NCBI RefSeq assembly: GCF_002198665.1
Contig: NZ_MWLM01000064.1
Span: 177,832 to 241,831, forward strand
Length of the DNA stretch: 64,000 bases
Direction of reading: 5' to 3'
From: Novosphingobium sp. B 225
GTDB taxonomy: Bacteria; Pseudomonadota; Alphaproteobacteria; Sphingomonadales; Sphingomonadaceae
Below, piece by piece: positions 7,821 to 16,757 of the stretch. Position numbers and translations under genes: made by a program. The notes under the pieces were generated by a model. That model saw only the letters and a program-made list of their open reading frames with translations. It did not search any database and had not been told where the DNA came from. The first letter of the stretch is position 1. Every line of letters begins with the position of its first letter.

Positions 7821-7875
7821 CATGACGGTATATCTGAAAAGCGACAAATTCTTGCATTTTTCCGACATGACAAAT
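7821..7875. promoter_or_regulatory. Candidate operator/promoter between corrinoid operon and AraC-type regulator
   Basis: The 127-bp divergent intergenic region is AT-richer than its surroundings. It holds two copies of GACAAAT (7843-7849 and 7869-7875, 26 bp apart) and two copies of CATGAC (7821-7826 and 7866-7871). Direct repeats spaced by two to three helical turns suit an AraC-family activator. No confident -35/-10 pair was assigned. Confidence 0.35.
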
Positions 7876-7880
7876 AAGCA

Positions 7881-8873
7881 TTGCGAGTGCTTGAGGAAAC
7901 ATATCGTTCGCAGCTGAAATGGCCGCGCAGCTTTGGCTTTGTGCTGGTGCCGGACTTTTCGATGATGCCCTTTACCGCCGCGATCGAGCCGCTGCGCGCG
8001 GCGAACCGGATGCACGGGCGCGAGCTCTATCGCTGGACCACGCTAAGTGCTGATGGCCAGCCCGTTCGGGCCAGCAATGGAGCGATCGTGCAAGTGGACG
8101 GGCCCCTGACCGGCAGGGCAACAGTCGATGCCGTGGTGGTCTGTGCGGGCGTAAACGCCTATGATCACCGTAATCCGGGTATCTCGGCGCTGCTGCGCAA
8201 GCTTTCGCGCCAGGACTGCCTGATCGGCAGTGTCTGTTCGGGCAGCATCGTGCTTGCGGATACCGGGTTGCTCGATGGGCGGCGCTGCACGGGACACTGG
8301 GAAGACCTTGATTCACTTGCGGAAAACTATCCGTCGCTGGACGTAACGCAGAGCATTTTCGAAATCGATGGCAACCGTTTCACCTGTTCGGGCGGCACCG
8401 CGCCGCTGGACCTGATGATCCATTTCATCGCCCAGGATTTTGGCCGCGAACTGGCTGCGCGGGTGGCGGACCAGATGCTGCACCATTCGGCTCGCAAGCC
8501 CACCCAGCCGCAGCGGCTTGACCTGTCCGAACGCACGGGCGTGCGTCATCCGCGCTTGCTTGATGCGATCGCGGCGATGGAGGCCAGCCTGGAAGCGCCG
8601 CTGCCGCTGGCCGATCTGGCTGAGCGCGCGGGGCTATCACTCCGTCAGCTGGAACGGCTGTTCGCCGCCGAACTCGGCACTGGCCCGGGCCGCTATTACC
8701 GCGACTTGCGGTTGAACCGCGCGCGGCAACTGGTGCAGCAAACCGGGCTGTCGATGCTGGAAGTGGCCGTGGCAACCGGCTTCGCCTCGGCCGCGCACTT
8801 TGCCAGTGAATATGGCAAGACGTTCGGCCACCCGCCCAGCCGGGAGCGCGAAAAGGCGGCGCTTTTGGGTTAG
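7881..8873 (+). CDS. GlxA-family AraC-type transcriptional regulator (GbdR/CdhR-like)
   Basis: Regulator of 330 aa with an N-terminal DJ-1/PfpI-like amidotransferase-fold domain (about 15-200, including 'VCSGSIVLADTGLLDGR') and a C-terminal double helix-turn-helix AraC domain (about 225-325, 'LADLAERAGLSLRQLERLF' and 'VAVATGFASAAHFASEYGK'). GbdR and CdhR, which activate glycine betaine and carnitine catabolism in pseudomonads, have this architecture, so control of the divergent corrinoid operon is likely. There is no ATG near the N-terminus: an in-frame TAA lies at 7875, leaving TTG at 7881 or GTG at 7887. Its stop overlaps the fdsD stop on the other strand. Confidence 0.85.
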   Translation: MRVLEETYRSQLKWPRSFGFVLVPDFSMMPFTAAIEPLRAANRMHGRELYRWTTLSADGQPVRASNGAIVQVDGPLTGRATVDAVVVCAGVNAYDHRNPGISALLRKLSRQDCLIGSVCSGSIVLADTGLLDGRRCTGHWEDLDSLAENYPSLDVTQSIFEIDGNRFTCSGGTAPLDLMIHFIAQDFGRELAARVADQMLHHSARKPTQPQRLDLSERTGVRHPRLLDAIAAMEASLEAPLPLADLAERAGLSLRQLERLFAAELGTGPGRYYRDLRLNRARQLVQQTGLSMLEVAVATGFASAAHFASEYGKTFGHPPSREREKAALLG

Positions 8874-9076
8874 GCCGGGCTGGCCAACCGCTCCACCGCC
8901 GCTTTGGCGATCGGATCAAGCCCTTCGCGTTCTCCGCCAAGGATGCCGGCCTTCATGCGCGGGTCCCAGAAATCGCGGAGGTGCTGAAAGGTTGCGTCCA
9001 CCGCCGCAGCCTCACCCTGAGGGGCAAGGTTGCGGGCGATCTGGTTGGCCATATAGCGCAGGCGTTCGATATCCAT
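8870..9076 (-). CDS. fdsD: Formate dehydrogenase delta subunit FdsD
   Basis: Protein of 68 aa matching the small delta subunit/accessory protein of NAD-dependent molybdenum formate dehydrogenases: N-terminal 'MANQIARNLA' helix and the 'HLRDFWDPRMK' segment. In the R. capsulatus system FdsD is needed for active, cofactor-loaded enzyme. It is the last gene of fdsGBAD, 6 nt after fdsA. Its TAA overlaps the TAG of the convergent regulator gene by 2 bp within a 4-bp span. Confidence 0.87.
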   Translation of the reverse strand: MDIERLRYMANQIARNLAPQGEAAAVDATFQHLRDFWDPRMKAGILGGEREGLDPIAKAAVERLASPA

Positions 9077-9082
9077 TTGGGG

Positions 9083-11926
9083 TTACTCCGCCGCCACGCG
9101 CTTGATCCGGCGGCTCTTTTCGGACCAGCTGGCATAAGATTCCTGCCATTCGCTGGGCCCGTTGCTGGGCAGGACCTGCACTGCAGTCACTTTGTATTCT
9201 GGGCAGTTGGTGGCCCAGTCGGAATACTCCGTGGTGACCACGTTGGCTTGCGTCGCGGGGTGGTGGAACGTGGTATAGACCACGCCTGGCGCAACCCGGT
9301 CAGTCACGGTCAGGCGCAAGGTGGTTTCGCCGGTGCGGCTGGCCAGACGGGTCCAGTCACCATCCTTCAGTCCCCGGTTCTCGGCATCGAGCGGGTGCAT
9401 TTCCAGCAGGTCTTCCTGATGCCAGACGTTGTTGCCGGTGCGCCGGGTCTGCGCGCCGACATTGTACTGGCTCAGCACGCGGCCGGTGGTCAGCAGCAGC
9501 GGATAACGCGGGCCGGTCTTTTCATCGGTCGGGACATAGTCCGTCACCATGAATTTGCCCTTGCCGCGCACAAAGCCATCGACGTGCATGATCGGGCTGC
9601 CATCGGGCGCCTTTTCATTGACCGGCCATTGCAGCGAGCCTTCGGCATCGAGCCGGGCGTGGCTGACCCCGGCGAAAGTCGGGGTGAGGCGGGCGACCTC
9701 GTCCATGATTTCGCTGGGGTGCTGGTAATTCCAGCCCAGACCCATCGCTTTCGCGAGTTCCTGCGTCACTTCCCAGTCCTGCAGACCGTTGGCGGGTTCC
9801 ATCACCTTGCGCACCAGCTGGATGCGGCGTTCGGCATTGGTGAACGTGCCGTCCTTTTCCAGGAACGTGCTGCCCGGCAGGAACACGTGAGCATAGTTGG
9901 CCGTTTCGTTGAGGAACAGGTCGTGGACGATCACCAGATCCATCGCCTTCAAGCCCGCTGCGACGTGGTGGGTGTTGGGATCGGACTGGAGAATATCCTC
10001 ACCCTGGATATAGATCGCGCGGAAGCTGCCATCGATTGCAGCGTCAAGCATGTTGGGAATGCGCAGGCCCGGTTCGGGATCAAGCGCAACGCCCCAGTCC
10101 GCTTCGAAGCTGTCGCGCACTTCCTTGCCCGAGATGTGGCGATAGCCGGGCAGTTCGTGCGGGAAGCTGCCCATGTCGCAGCTGCCCTGAACGTTATTCT
10201 GCCCGCGCAGCGGGTTCACGCCTACGCCGCGACGGCCGATGTTGCCGGTGACCATCGCGAGGTTGGCGATGCTCATCACGGTCGAGCTGCCCTGGCTGTG
10301 CTCGGTCACGCCCAGCCCGTAATAGATCGCGCCGTTTCCGCCCGTGGCAAAAAGCCGCGCGGCGGCGCGCAAGGTCTCGGCGGGAACGCGGGTGACCGGT
10401 TCAAGCGCTTCGGGGCTGTGGCGATCCTGCGCCACGAAGCCTGCCCAATCCTGATACTCATCCCAGTCGCAGCGTTCGCGAATGAACTGTTCGGCGGCCA
10501 GGCCTTCGGTAACGATCACGTGGGCCATGGCGGTCAGCACCGCGACATTGGTGCCGGGTTGCAGCGCCAGGTGGTGCTGCGCCTCGATATGCGGGCTGCG
10601 GACCATGTCGATCCGGCGCGGGTCGATCACGATCAGCTTCGCGCCTTGCCGCAGCCGCCGCTTGAGTCGGCTGGCGAACACGGGGTGGCCGTCGGTGGGA
10701 TTGGCGCCGATCACCATCACCACGTCGGCGTCCATCACGCTGTCAAAGTCCTGCGTGCCCGCGCTGGTGCCAAAGGTCTTGGACAGGCCATAACCGGTGG
10801 GCGAGTGGCAGACCCGCGCACAGGTATCGACGTTGTTGCTGCCAAAGCCCGACCGGATCAGCTTCTGGACCAGCCAGACTTCCTCGTTGGTGCAGCGGCT
10901 GGATGTGATCCCGCCCAGCGCTCGCGCGCCATACTGCGCCTTGATGCTGTTGAGCTTGCCGGCGGTATAGCCCAGCGCCTCGTCCCAGCTGACTTCGCGC
11001 CAAGGCTCATCGATGCTGTCCCGGATCATCGGCTTGGTGATGCGGTCCTGGTGGTTGGCATAGCCCCAGGCAAAGCGGCCCTTGACGCAAGAGTGGCCGC
11101 GGTTGGCCTTGCCGTCCTTCCACGGCACCATGCGGACGAGCTGTTCGCCCTTCATTTCGGCGCGGAAAGTGCAGCCGACGCCGCAATAGGCGCAGGTGGT
11201 GACGACGGCGCGTTCGGGCTTGCCGATTTCCTTGACCGCCTTTTCCTGCAAGGTCGCAGTCGGGCAGGCGGCCACGCAGGCCCCGCAGCTGACGCATTCG
11301 CTGGAGAGGAAATTGTCACCGGTCTGACCGGCCGAAACCTTGCTGGCAAAGCCGCGCCCGTCGATGGTCAGGGCAAGGGTGCCCTGAACCTCGTCACAGG
11401 CGCGGACGCAGCGCGAGCAGGCGATGCATTTGCTGGCGTCGAAATCGAAATAGGGGTTCGAGGTGTCGATTTCCGCTCCGAGATGGTTCGCCCCATCATA
11501 GCCATAGCGCACATCGCGCAGGCCAACTTGCGCGGCGGTATCCTGCAATTCGCAATCGTTGTTGGCGCTGCAGGTCAGGCAATCGAGCGGGTGGTCGGAG
11601 ATGTAGAGTTCCATCACCGAACGGCGCAGCTTGGCGAGTTTCGGCGTCTGGGTGTGGACCACCATGCCCGGTTCGACCGGTGTGGTGCAGCTGGCCGGAG
11701 TGCCGCGCCGTCCTTCGATCTCGACGAGGCACATCCGGCACGAGCCGAAGGCCTTGACGCTGTCAGTCGCGCAAAGGCTGGGAATGTCCCCGCCGCACTG
11801 ACCGGCGGCGCGCATCACGCTGGTTCCGGCGGCCACGGTCACTTCGCGGCCATCGACCGTCAGGGTGACGGCGATGTCACTGGTCACTTCAGGGGTGCCG
11901 AAATCGGCCTGCCGTTCGTAGCCCAT
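9083..11926 (-). CDS. fdsA: NAD-dependent formate dehydrogenase alpha subunit (Mo-bisMGD)
   Basis: Catalytic subunit of 947 aa that oxidises formate to CO2. The N-terminal [2Fe-2S] domain has C44, C52, C63, C66 and C80. Two ferredoxin-type [4Fe-4S] sets follow (C167, C170, C173, C177 and C211, C214, C217, C221), and the cluster next to molybdopterin uses C245, C248, C252 and C280. The molybdenum-ligand position is C373 in ARVCHSPTG, so it is the Cys form, not selenocysteine. Length and domain order match FdsA of soluble cytoplasmic FdsABG. TGATG overlap with fdsB. In context it is the last oxidation step for C1 units leaving the folate pool. Confidence 0.96.
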   Translation of the reverse strand: MGYERQADFGTPEVTSDIAVTLTVDGREVTVAAGTSVMRAAGQCGGDIPSLCATDSVKAFGSCRMCLVEIEGRRGTPASCTTPVEPGMVVHTQTPKLAKLRRSVMELYISDHPLDCLTCSANNDCELQDTAAQVGLRDVRYGYDGANHLGAEIDTSNPYFDFDASKCIACSRCVRACDEVQGTLALTIDGRGFASKVSAGQTGDNFLSSECVSCGACVAACPTATLQEKAVKEIGKPERAVVTTCAYCGVGCTFRAEMKGEQLVRMVPWKDGKANRGHSCVKGRFAWGYANHQDRITKPMIRDSIDEPWREVSWDEALGYTAGKLNSIKAQYGARALGGITSSRCTNEEVWLVQKLIRSGFGSNNVDTCARVCHSPTGYGLSKTFGTSAGTQDFDSVMDADVVMVIGANPTDGHPVFASRLKRRLRQGAKLIVIDPRRIDMVRSPHIEAQHHLALQPGTNVAVLTAMAHVIVTEGLAAEQFIRERCDWDEYQDWAGFVAQDRHSPEALEPVTRVPAETLRAAARLFATGGNGAIYYGLGVTEHSQGSSTVMSIANLAMVTGNIGRRGVGVNPLRGQNNVQGSCDMGSFPHELPGYRHISGKEVRDSFEADWGVALDPEPGLRIPNMLDAAIDGSFRAIYIQGEDILQSDPNTHHVAAGLKAMDLVIVHDLFLNETANYAHVFLPGSTFLEKDGTFTNAERRIQLVRKVMEPANGLQDWEVTQELAKAMGLGWNYQHPSEIMDEVARLTPTFAGVSHARLDAEGSLQWPVNEKAPDGSPIMHVDGFVRGKGKFMVTDYVPTDEKTGPRYPLLLTTGRVLSQYNVGAQTRRTGNNVWHQEDLLEMHPLDAENRGLKDGDWTRLASRTGETTLRLTVTDRVAPGVVYTTFHHPATQANVVTTEYSDWATNCPEYKVTAVQVLPSNGPSEWQESYASWSEKSRRIKRVAAE

Positions 11927-13449
11927 CAGGCTTCTCCTCCAAAGTCTTCAGGCCAGTGCTTCAGCGCAGACATCACCGGATAGGGCGTGAAACCGCCCAG
12001 CGCGCAAAGCGAGGCGCTCTGCATCGTTTCGCACAAGTCTTCGAGCAGGGTCAGCTCTTCCTCGCGGCTGCGACCGGCCTTGCGGGCATTGTGCATCTGC
12101 GGCAGTGCCTCAACCGCGTCGGCCATCACCTTGCCGCCCGAACGGATCCGGTCGACCAGTTCGACCCCGCGCGTGCTCCCGATCCGGCAGGGGGTGCATT
12201 TGCCGCAGCTTTCCGCCGCGCAGAATTCAAACGCAAAGCGCGCCATCGCGCCCATGTCCGCCGTGTCGTCAAACACGCTGATCCCGCCGTGGCCGATCAG
12301 GGCATCGGCCTTGGCATAGGCTTCGTAATCGAACGGCAGGTGGAACTGGCTGGGCGGCACGTAGGCCCCCAGCGGCCCGCCAACCTGCACCGCCTTGACC
12401 GGGCGGCCCGACGCCGTGCCGCCGCCGATCTGATTGACCAGCGCGTCCAGCGTGATCCCGAAGGCGGTTTCATAGAGCCCGCCGTGCTTGATGTTGCCCG
12501 CCAGCTGGATCGGCATGGTCCCCTTGGACCGGTCGATCCCCAGCTGCGCGTAAAGCCCCGAACCGCCCTCGGTCATGATGTGCGGGATCGCGGCAAGGGT
12601 GAGGACGTTGTTGACCACCGTCGGGCAGCCGAACAGCCCTTCCAGCGCGGGCAGCGGCGGCTTGGCGCGCACTTCGCCACGCTTGCCCTCGATCGAGTTG
12701 AGCAGGCTGGTTTCCTCGCCGCAGACATAGGCCCCGGCGCCAACGCGCACTTCCAGCGTGAACGGCGCGATCTTGGCGGCGGCCAGCGCAATCGCGGCTT
12801 CCAGTTTGGCGATCGCGTGCGGGTATTCGCTGCGGACGTAGATGTAGCCTTGCTGCGCGCCAACGGCATGGGCGGCAATCGCCATACCCTCGATCAACTG
12901 GAACGGATCGCCTTCCATCAGCATCCGGTCGGCAAAAGTGCCGCTGTCGCCTTCGTCAGCGTTGCAGACCACGTATTTCTCGGCGCGCTTGGCTTCCAGC
13001 ACGGTGCGCCACTTGATCCCGGCGGGAAAGCCCGCGCCGCCGCGGCCGCGCAGGCCGCTTTCGATCACTTCGGCGACCACGTCCTCCGCGCTCATCGCGC
13101 GGGCGCGATCCAGTCCGGCCCAGCCGCCAGTTGCGGCATAGTCGTCCAGGCTGAGCGGGCGAGTGCGCCCGGCGCGGGCAAAGGTCAGCCGCTGCTGGCC
13201 CGCGATGAAGGCGTGATCTTCGATCTTGCCAATCGCCTTGGCGCTGGTCCCGTCTAGGATCGCGGCGACATCGCCCGCCTTGACCGGTCCAAAGCCCATG
13301 CCGCCCATCTCGACCAGCGGTTCCAGCCAGTGCATGCCCCAGCTCGACACGCGCTCAACCGTGCAACCGGCCTTGGCGAACGCATCGGCAAGCTCGTCAG
13401 CGCCCAGCGCCACAGCCAGCGCATCGTCGGAAATTCGGACCAGAGTCAT
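11926..13449 (-). CDS. fdsB: NAD-dependent formate dehydrogenase beta subunit (NuoF-like)
   Basis: Diaphorase subunit of 507 aa that binds FMN and a [4Fe-4S] cluster and reduces NAD+. The N-terminal thioredoxin-like region (about 1-110) is followed by the NuoF-type FMN/NAD domain with 'GRGGAGFPAGIKW', 'CNADEGDSGTF' and 'GAGAYVCGEETSLLNSIEG', and by the cluster motif ESCGKCTPCRIG. The start ATG at 13449 overlaps the fdsG stop by 4 nt (ATGA); an in-frame extension to 13548 would run through fdsG and is rejected. Confidence 0.96.
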   Translation of the reverse strand: MTLVRISDDALAVALGADELADAFAKAGCTVERVSSWGMHWLEPLVEMGGMGFGPVKAGDVAAILDGTSAKAIGKIEDHAFIAGQQRLTFARAGRTRPLSLDDYAATGGWAGLDRARAMSAEDVVAEVIESGLRGRGGAGFPAGIKWRTVLEAKRAEKYVVCNADEGDSGTFADRMLMEGDPFQLIEGMAIAAHAVGAQQGYIYVRSEYPHAIAKLEAAIALAAAKIAPFTLEVRVGAGAYVCGEETSLLNSIEGKRGEVRAKPPLPALEGLFGCPTVVNNVLTLAAIPHIMTEGGSGLYAQLGIDRSKGTMPIQLAGNIKHGGLYETAFGITLDALVNQIGGGTASGRPVKAVQVGGPLGAYVPPSQFHLPFDYEAYAKADALIGHGGISVFDDTADMGAMARFAFEFCAAESCGKCTPCRIGSTRGVELVDRIRSGGKVMADAVEALPQMHNARKAGRSREEELTLLEDLCETMQSASLCALGGFTPYPVMSALKHWPEDFGGEA

Positions 13450-13868
13450 GCGCTTTTCACCAGATTGACCAGCTCGGCTTCGTCGAGCCCGGCATAGAGT
13501 TTGCCGCGCACTCGCGCGCTGGGGCCCATCGAGCACAGCCCGAGACAATAGACCGGCTTGAGGTTCACACGTTCGCCAGCGGCCGCTTCCGCCGCATCAA
13601 CCAGCGCCTCAACCCCGCGCGCTTTGCAGGCTTCGGCGCGGCACAGTTCGACGACCGGGCGCGGATCGGGGGCGGGTGTGAAATCGTGGTAGAAGCTGAC
13701 TACCCCATGCACTTCCGCGCGGCTGAGGTTCAGTGCTTCGGCGATGGCTCGTTCAGCAGCGGCATCGACGCAGCCGAAGGCGTGCTGGATGTCATGCAGC
13801 ATCGGCAGCAAGGCACCCTTGCGGCCAGCATGTGCGGCGATGATCCGGTCTAGTTCAGTGGCTCCCAT
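13446..13868 (-). CDS. fdsG: NAD-dependent formate dehydrogenase gamma subunit (NuoE-like)
   Basis: Thioredoxin-like [2Fe-2S] subunit of 140 aa. Ligands appear as CRAEAC and CLGLC, the expected NuoE/FdsG spacing (Cx4C and Cx3C). It passes electrons between FdsB and FdsA. It is first of the four fds genes and follows the LysR gene after a 46-bp gap containing a tandem decamer (13873-13892). Confidence 0.94.
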   Translation of the reverse strand: MGATELDRIIAAHAGRKGALLPMLHDIQHAFGCVDAAAERAIAEALNLSRAEVHGVVSFYHDFTPAPDPRPVVELCRAEACKARGVEALVDAAEAAAGERVNLKPVYCLGLCSMGPSARVRGKLYAGLDEAELVNLVKSA

Positions 13869-13872
13869 CGCG

Positions 13873-13908
13873 CCCGATTGTTCCCGATTGTTACATTGGT
13901 CAAATCGG
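13873..13908. promoter_or_regulatory. Tandem decamer upstream of fdsG
   Basis: CCCGATTGTT occurs twice in tandem (13873-13882, 13883-13892), and an imperfect inverted copy CAAATCGG lies at 13901-13908. The only genes that end or start here are lysR and fdsG on the minus strand, so a LysR-type or anti-repressor site for the fds operon is plausible. No core promoter was identified. Confidence 0.4.
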
Positions 13909-13914
13909 AATTTG

Positions 13915-14829
13915 TCATGTTTGATAGAATTTATCTATCAACGTACTCGGGTCAAGTCGCTGCGCCACGGTAAGTCCGGCGCGGGCCATCGCTCCCAAGG
14001 GGTCGCGATTGACTACAACCAGACCGACCCGGCGAAGTTCTGCCGCCGGCTCGATTGGCAAGAACCGGCACCAGTCCATCCCCTGCATCAGCCGGGCATA
14101 GCCATCCGGCACCACCGAAACGAAGGCTCCCGAGCGCACCAGCGAAATCAGCGAGATATAACTGTCTGCGATTGCGACAGGGTTGACCGAAAGTCCGCGC
14201 ATCGCGAACTGGCGGTCAAGGATCCGGCGATATTGCATGCCCTGGTGCAGCAGGCACATCGGCAGCTCGGCCAGCTCCTCCCAACCGATGCTTTCGCGCT
14301 GATCGAACCCGCGATCGCGCCGGGCGATGAAGGCGTACTGTTCAAGATGCAACGGGGCGGTCAGCATGTTGGCGGGCGGTTCATGGTCAAGATAGGTCAG
14401 GCCAGCGTCGAACTCGTTGACCAGCAGGCTCTGCTCGATTTCACGTGAAGTGCCAGTCTGGATCGACAGGGTCAGGCCGGGATTGGCCGCCAGCAGCGCC
14501 TCACCAAACGGGCCGACCAGCCCCAGTGCGGCGGGAATGGCGTGCAGCCGGAACTCCCCCGTAAGTGTCTGGGTGCTGGCGCTGGCGGCCTGGCTCAGCC
14601 CGCGCACCGCGCCCAGCGCCTGTTCGGCCCAGGGCAGGATTGCCTCGCCCTGCGCTGTCAGGCCGATGAAGCGGCGGTCACGCTCAACCAGCCGCTTGCC
14701 AAGCTCCTGCTCAAGCGCCGCCAGTCCGGCGGACAGCGTCGGCTGCGACACCCCGCAGGCATTGGCGGCTTCGGCAAAATGGCGCGCCCGGGCGAGGGCG
14801 ACGAAATAGCGCAAGTGCTGGAGCTGCAT
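13915..14829 (-). CDS. LysR-family transcriptional regulator of the fds genes
   Basis: LysR-type regulator of 304 aa: winged helix-turn-helix at residues 1-60 ('FAEAANACGVSQPTLSAGLAALEQELG') and a periplasmic-binding-protein-like effector domain from about 90. LysR genes are usual neighbours of fdsGBAD. Here the gene is codirectional and just upstream rather than divergent, so it may be cotranscribed with the enzyme or share readthrough. CynR/OxyR-like in the effector domain; the ligand, perhaps formate, is a guess. Confidence 0.83.
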   Translation of the reverse strand: MQLQHLRYFVALARARHFAEAANACGVSQPTLSAGLAALEQELGKRLVERDRRFIGLTAQGEAILPWAEQALGAVRGLSQAASASTQTLTGEFRLHAIPAALGLVGPFGEALLAANPGLTLSIQTGTSREIEQSLLVNEFDAGLTYLDHEPPANMLTAPLHLEQYAFIARRDRGFDQRESIGWEELAELPMCLLHQGMQYRRILDRQFAMRGLSVNPVAIADSYISLISLVRSGAFVSVVPDGYARLMQGMDWCRFLPIEPAAELRRVGLVVVNRDPLGAMARAGLTVAQRLDPSTLIDKFYQT

Positions 14830-14886
14830 CGGAACCTCTTGTTTGAGAGGCTTCGTCTATCACAACACAGGTTAAGACCGAAATAG

Positions 14887-16263
14887 TCAGCAGGCCGGCA
14901 CGTTGACCGCGAGCCCGCCAAGTGAGGTTTCCTTGTACTTGTCGCGCATGTCGAGCCCGGTCTGGCGCATCGTTTCGATGACTTTATCTAGGCTGACCAT
15001 ATGCGTGCCATCGCCCAGCATGGCGAGGCGCGCGGCGTCGATCGCCTTGACTGCGCCCATCGCGTTGCGTTCGATGCAAGGGATCTGCACCAGCCCGCCC
15101 ACCGGATCGCAAGTCAGGCCCAGGTTGTGCTCCATGCCGATTTCGGCGGCGTTCTCGACCTGGGCATTGGTTGCGCCCAGCGCCGCTGCCAGTCCTGCCG
15201 CTGCCATCGAGCAAGCCACCCCGACTTCGCCCTGGCATCCAACTTCCGCCCCGGAAATTGAGGCGTTCTTTTTGTAAAGCGCGCCGATTGCCGCCGCCGT
15301 AAGCAGGAACGTCCGGCGGGTTTCCGCCGTGCCGCGATAGCAGCGATCGTGGAATCGCATCACTGCCGGGATGATCCCCGCAGCACCGTTGGTGGGGGCG
15401 GTTACAACGCGCCCGCAAGCTGCGTTTTCTTCATTGACGGCCATGGCCCACAAGTTGATCCAGTCCAGGATCGCGAGTGGATCGCCCAGGTTTGATCCAT
15501 GGTTGGCCGCCAGATCAGCGGCGAGCGATGGCGCGCGGCGGCGCACATTGAGCCCGCCGGGAAGTATTCCGGTCTCGCGGCAGCCCCGGTCGATCGAATC
15601 CGACATCGCCTGAGCGATTCCATCGATCCCGGCCAGCACTTCGGCTTCGGGGCGGCGGGCGCATTCGTTGGCAAATTCCAGATCGGCAAAGCTCTTGCCG
15701 CTCGCTTCGCCCAGTGCGAGCAGTTCAGTGCCCGAAGAAAAGTCATAGGGCAGGGCGCAGCGCTCCACCCCGGCGTTCTCGTTGCTGCCGGCCTCGTCCT
15801 CATCAACCACGAAGCCGCCGCCGATCGAGTAATAGAGCCGCCGCGCCAGTTCTGCGCCCGCACCATCAAGCGCGACAAAAGCCATCGCATTGGTGTGATA
15901 GGGAAGCCGCTTGCGCTGGAAGAAAACTATGTCGCATGCTGGATCGAATGCGACTGCTTGGCCGCCCAGCACGATCTGCTTCGCTTCAGCGATCCGGGTC
16001 AGGATCTGGGGGACAGCTTCGACATCAACTGTCGCGGGCGCTTCACCCGCCAATCCCAGGATCACGGCGTTGTCGGTGGCGTGGCCCTTGCCGGTCAGCG
16101 CCAGCGAGCCATAGAGCTCAACCTTGATCCGCCGCACCGCCGCGAATTCCGGCTGCAGTGCCATCCAGTCTCCAAACCGCCGCGCCGCAACCATCGGGCC
16201 AACGGTGTGCGAGCTCGACGGACCGATCCCGATCTTGAACAGTTCGAACAGGCTGATGCTCAT
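14887..16263 (-). CDS. sdaA: L-serine ammonia-lyase, iron-sulfur dependent
   Basis: Single-chain L-serine dehydratase of 458 aa converting L-serine to pyruvate and ammonia. The N-terminal regulatory beta domain starts with '[12 protein letters not shown]'. The catalytic alpha domain has '[13 protein letters not shown]', the Cys-containing '[13 protein letters not shown]' and '[16 protein letters not shown]', supplying [4Fe-4S] ligands, and it ends in the usual C-terminal Cys tail (NVPAC). The start overlaps the YbaK gene stop (ATGA). Next to C1 genes it fits conversion of glycine plus methylene-THF, through serine, to pyruvate; glyA is not in the window. Confidence 0.94.
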   Translation of the reverse strand: MSISLFELFKIGIGPSSSHTVGPMVAARRFGDWMALQPEFAAVRRIKVELYGSLALTGKGHATDNAVILGLAGEAPATVDVEAVPQILTRIAEAKQIVLGGQAVAFDPACDIVFFQRKRLPYHTNAMAFVALDGAGAELARRLYYSIGGGFVVDEDEAGSNENAGVERCALPYDFSSGTELLALGEASGKSFADLEFANECARRPEAEVLAGIDGIAQAMSDSIDRGCRETGILPGGLNVRRRAPSLAADLAANHGSNLGDPLAILDWINLWAMAVNEENAACGRVVTAPTNGAAGIIPAVMRFHDRCYRGTAETRRTFLLTAAAIGALYKKNASISGAEVGCQGEVGVACSMAAAGLAAALGATNAQVENAAEIGMEHNLGLTCDPVGGLVQIPCIERNAMGAVKAIDAARLAMLGDGTHMVSLDKVIETMRQTGLDMRDKYKETSLGGLAVNVPAC

Positions 16264-16757
16264 ACGCGGGCCGGAAGCTCGGTAACCACCGGTTCGTGCC
16301 CGGTCAGGCGCAGAAAGGCCTGCAGGTCCGCGCCGGACAGGCCCAGTGTGGCGGTGTTGCGCAGCGGGTGGACGTTGACCGTGTCCGCATCGGCCAGGCG
16401 GTGGTCGACCACGAAAGTTACCGCCTGCGCCGTATCGTTGAACGCGGCGAGCGGGGTAACCGAACCCGGGACCACGCCGAGCAGTTCCTCCATCGCCTCG
16501 GCCTTGCCGAAGCTGACTTTCTTCGAACCGATCGCGGCGGGCAGCGCCTTGAGGTCAATCGAGACGTCATGCGGCGCGGTGACGACCCAGAACTGGCCGC
16601 CAGCGTCCTTCAGGAACAGATTTTTGGTGTGGGCCCCGGCGATCTCCGCATGGAGCCGCGCGCTTTCCTCGACGGTAAAAACCGCCTCGTGCTCGTGCAG
16701 CGACCAGGCGATGCCATTGGCTTCGAGCATGCCCAACATTTCGGATTCACGGGTCAT
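16260..16757 (-). CDS. YbaK/ProX-type prolyl-tRNA deacylase domain protein
   Basis: Protein of 165 aa of the YbaK/prolyl-tRNA deacylase (ProX) family, which clears alanine mischarged on tRNA-Pro in trans. Recognised from the fold pattern 'EHEAVFTVEESARLHAEIAGAHTKNLFLKD', with the conserved Lys of TKNLFL (K45), and 'VSFGKAEAMEELLGVVPGSVTPLAAFND'. The start ATG at 16757 fits the domain boundary; a 40-residue upstream extension looks noncoding. It is coupled by ATGA to sdaA. Confidence 0.85.
   Translation of the reverse strand: MTRESEMLGMLEANGIAWSLHEHEAVFTVEESARLHAEIAGAHTKNLFLKDAGGQFWVVTAPHDVSIDLKALPAAIGSKKVSFGKAEAMEELLGVVPGSVTPLAAFNDTAQAVTFVVDHRLADADTVNVHPLRNTATLGLSGADLQAFLRLTGHEPVVTELPARV

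Noticed and set aside
8981-11983. 1000-codon open frame antisense to fdsA
   Set aside because: High GC produces long antisense frames; this one lacks any recognisable domain and lies opposite an unmistakable formate dehydrogenase.
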